Under the pieces are notes generated by a model. The model had not been told where the DNA came from and ran no database searches. It saw only the letters and a list, made by a program, of their open reading frames with translations. Made by a program: the position numbers and the translations under genes. Below are positions 7,066-7,458 of a stretch of DNA of 7,458 nt, piece by piece. Position 1 is the first letter of the stretch; each line of letters starts with the position of its first letter. Origin of the DNA: Candidatus Zixiibacteriota bacterium (GTDB lineage: Bacteria; Zixibacteria; MSB-5A5; JAABVY01); assembly GCA_014730285.1 (NCBI GenBank), contig WJIM01000270.1, positions 1 through 7,458 on the forward strand, read 5' to 3'.

Positions 7066-7458
7066 ATGCTGGATATCAGGGTAATGACAAAAGAGGATAC
7101 TGGCGCCGCTTTCGAAATAGTCGACTCCATGAACTGGGGGTATCTTTAAAAAGGATATTGAACGCCTGATCGAATTCGATCCTGAGGGAAATTTCCTTGC
7201 TCTTGCGGACACCGGATGCACCGGGGTGCTTTTCACCTCGCGCTATGAGGATTACGCTTTCATGGGACCGGTGATCGTCAAAGAGGAGTTTCGCGGTGAT
7301 GGCATCGGTGAGAAGCTGATGGCGCTGGGCATGGATCATCTAAAAAGCCGGGGTGTAAATTCGATTGAACTGGATGCTGTCTTTCTGGCAATGAGCCTCT
7401 ACAGGCGGCTGGGTTTTAAGGATAAGCATTTCTCCTACAGATTCAGGAAGGTGTCGAC
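7066..7458 (+). CDS. GNAT-family N-acetyltransferase, split by a +1 frameshift (open at right edge)
   Basis: GNAT enzymes move an acetyl group from acetyl-CoA to an amine; the substrate is unknown here. Translation starts at ATG 7066 after GGGGAG. Frame 0 encodes a normal GNAT beginning (LDIRVMTKEDTGAAFEIVD) but stops at TAA 7147-7149 after 27 codons. The +1 frame carries on with KKDIERLIEFDPEGNFLA (28-45) and is open to the window end. The joined product has the acetyl-CoA motif A VIVKEEFRGDGIG (69-81, RGDGIG loop 76-81) and the late motif ELDAVFLAMSLYRRLGF (101-117). The +1 frame is closed upstream by TGA 7130-7132 and has no suitable start before residue 54, so the halves are one gene rather than two. 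The break coincides with an RF2-like shift signal. Alternatives are a real disrupting mutation or a sequencing error in the G5 or T3A5 run. The LDA..LY..LGF end resembles GNATs that carry a second C-terminal domain, so the full protein may be considerably longer. Confidence 0.8.
7136..7149 (+). promoter_or_regulatory. Candidate programmed +1 ribosomal frameshift site of the prfB type
   Basis: GGGGG (7136-7140), TAT (7141-7143), CTT (7144-7146) and TAA (7147-7149) reproduce the known prfB arrangement: an internal Shine-Dalgarno-like G run three bases before a CTT slip codon followed by a stop. In E. coli prfB the site is AGGGGG-TAT-CTT-TGA. Slipping from CTT to TTT skips one T and resumes at AAA (7148), exactly the frame needed for the rest of the acetyltransferase. 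Differences from prfB are TAA for TGA and T for A before the G run. The match is seen directly; active frameshifting is inference. Confidence 0.6.

Noticed and set aside
7066..7149. Reading the first 27 codons of the GNAT gene as an independent leader peptide followed by a separately started gene.
   Set aside because: The peptide matches the normal GNAT N-terminus, and the downstream frame has no start codon with a ribosome binding site before the core motifs, so a single shifted gene is the better reading.
7012..7339. Minus-strand open frames of 74 and 87 codons opposite the acetyltransferase.
   Set aside because: The plus strand encodes unmistakable GNAT motifs here; the minus-strand frames show no domain and depend on no sensible start signal.

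Overview
The window is bacterial chromosomal DNA with compact, well-kept genes. Five of the seven genes belong to a SUF iron-sulfur cluster assembly locus. The combination of an Rrf2-type regulator, SufC, SufB, SufD and a zinc-type SufU scaffold/sulfur-transfer protein is the style found outside the gamma-proteobacterial sufABCDSE type. The lineage cannot be fixed from this sequence; an uncultivated group with moderate GC content is possible, but that is a weak inference. No tRNA, rRNA, CRISPR array, transposase or phage gene is visible.

Layout. On the minus strand, read from right to left: a YyaL/SPATA20-like thioredoxin-fold protein (4760-6895); a 175-bp gap with a candidate promoter/operator; an Rrf2 regulator (4126-4584); sufC (3337-4110); sufB (1908-3335); sufD (572-1876); a 178-bp gap rich in inverted repeats; and sufU (1-393), cut by the window edge about a dozen residues before its expected end. 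The rrf2-sufC-sufB-sufD genes are packed with gaps of 1 to 31 nt and are almost certainly one transcript. The cysteine desulfurase sufS is not in the window; it may lie beyond the left edge. On the plus strand, diverging from the yyaL-like gene, is a GNAT acetyltransferase (7066-7458, open at the right edge).

How the genes fit together. SufC (ATPase), SufB and SufD form the SufBC2D scaffold that builds clusters. SufU normally passes sulfur from SufS to SufB. The Rrf2 protein has three cysteines placed like the cluster ligands of IscR/NsrR and probably adjusts operon expression to Fe-S status. The YyaL-like protein carries a CHWC thiol motif, but its function is unknown.

Most striking observation. 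The GNAT gene cannot be read in one frame. Its N-terminus (27 codons) ends at a TAA, and the rest of the GNAT domain continues in the +1 frame. The two frames overlap for only about 17 nt, and that overlap holds GGGGG-TAT-CTT-TAA. This is almost exactly the programmed +1 frameshift signal of the release factor 2 gene prfB (AGGGGG-TAT-CTT-TGA), with UAA in place of UGA. Either this is an RF2-type programmed frameshift in an acetyltransferase gene, or it is a single-base indel that happens to create the signal. Homologue comparison or read-level checks would separate the two.
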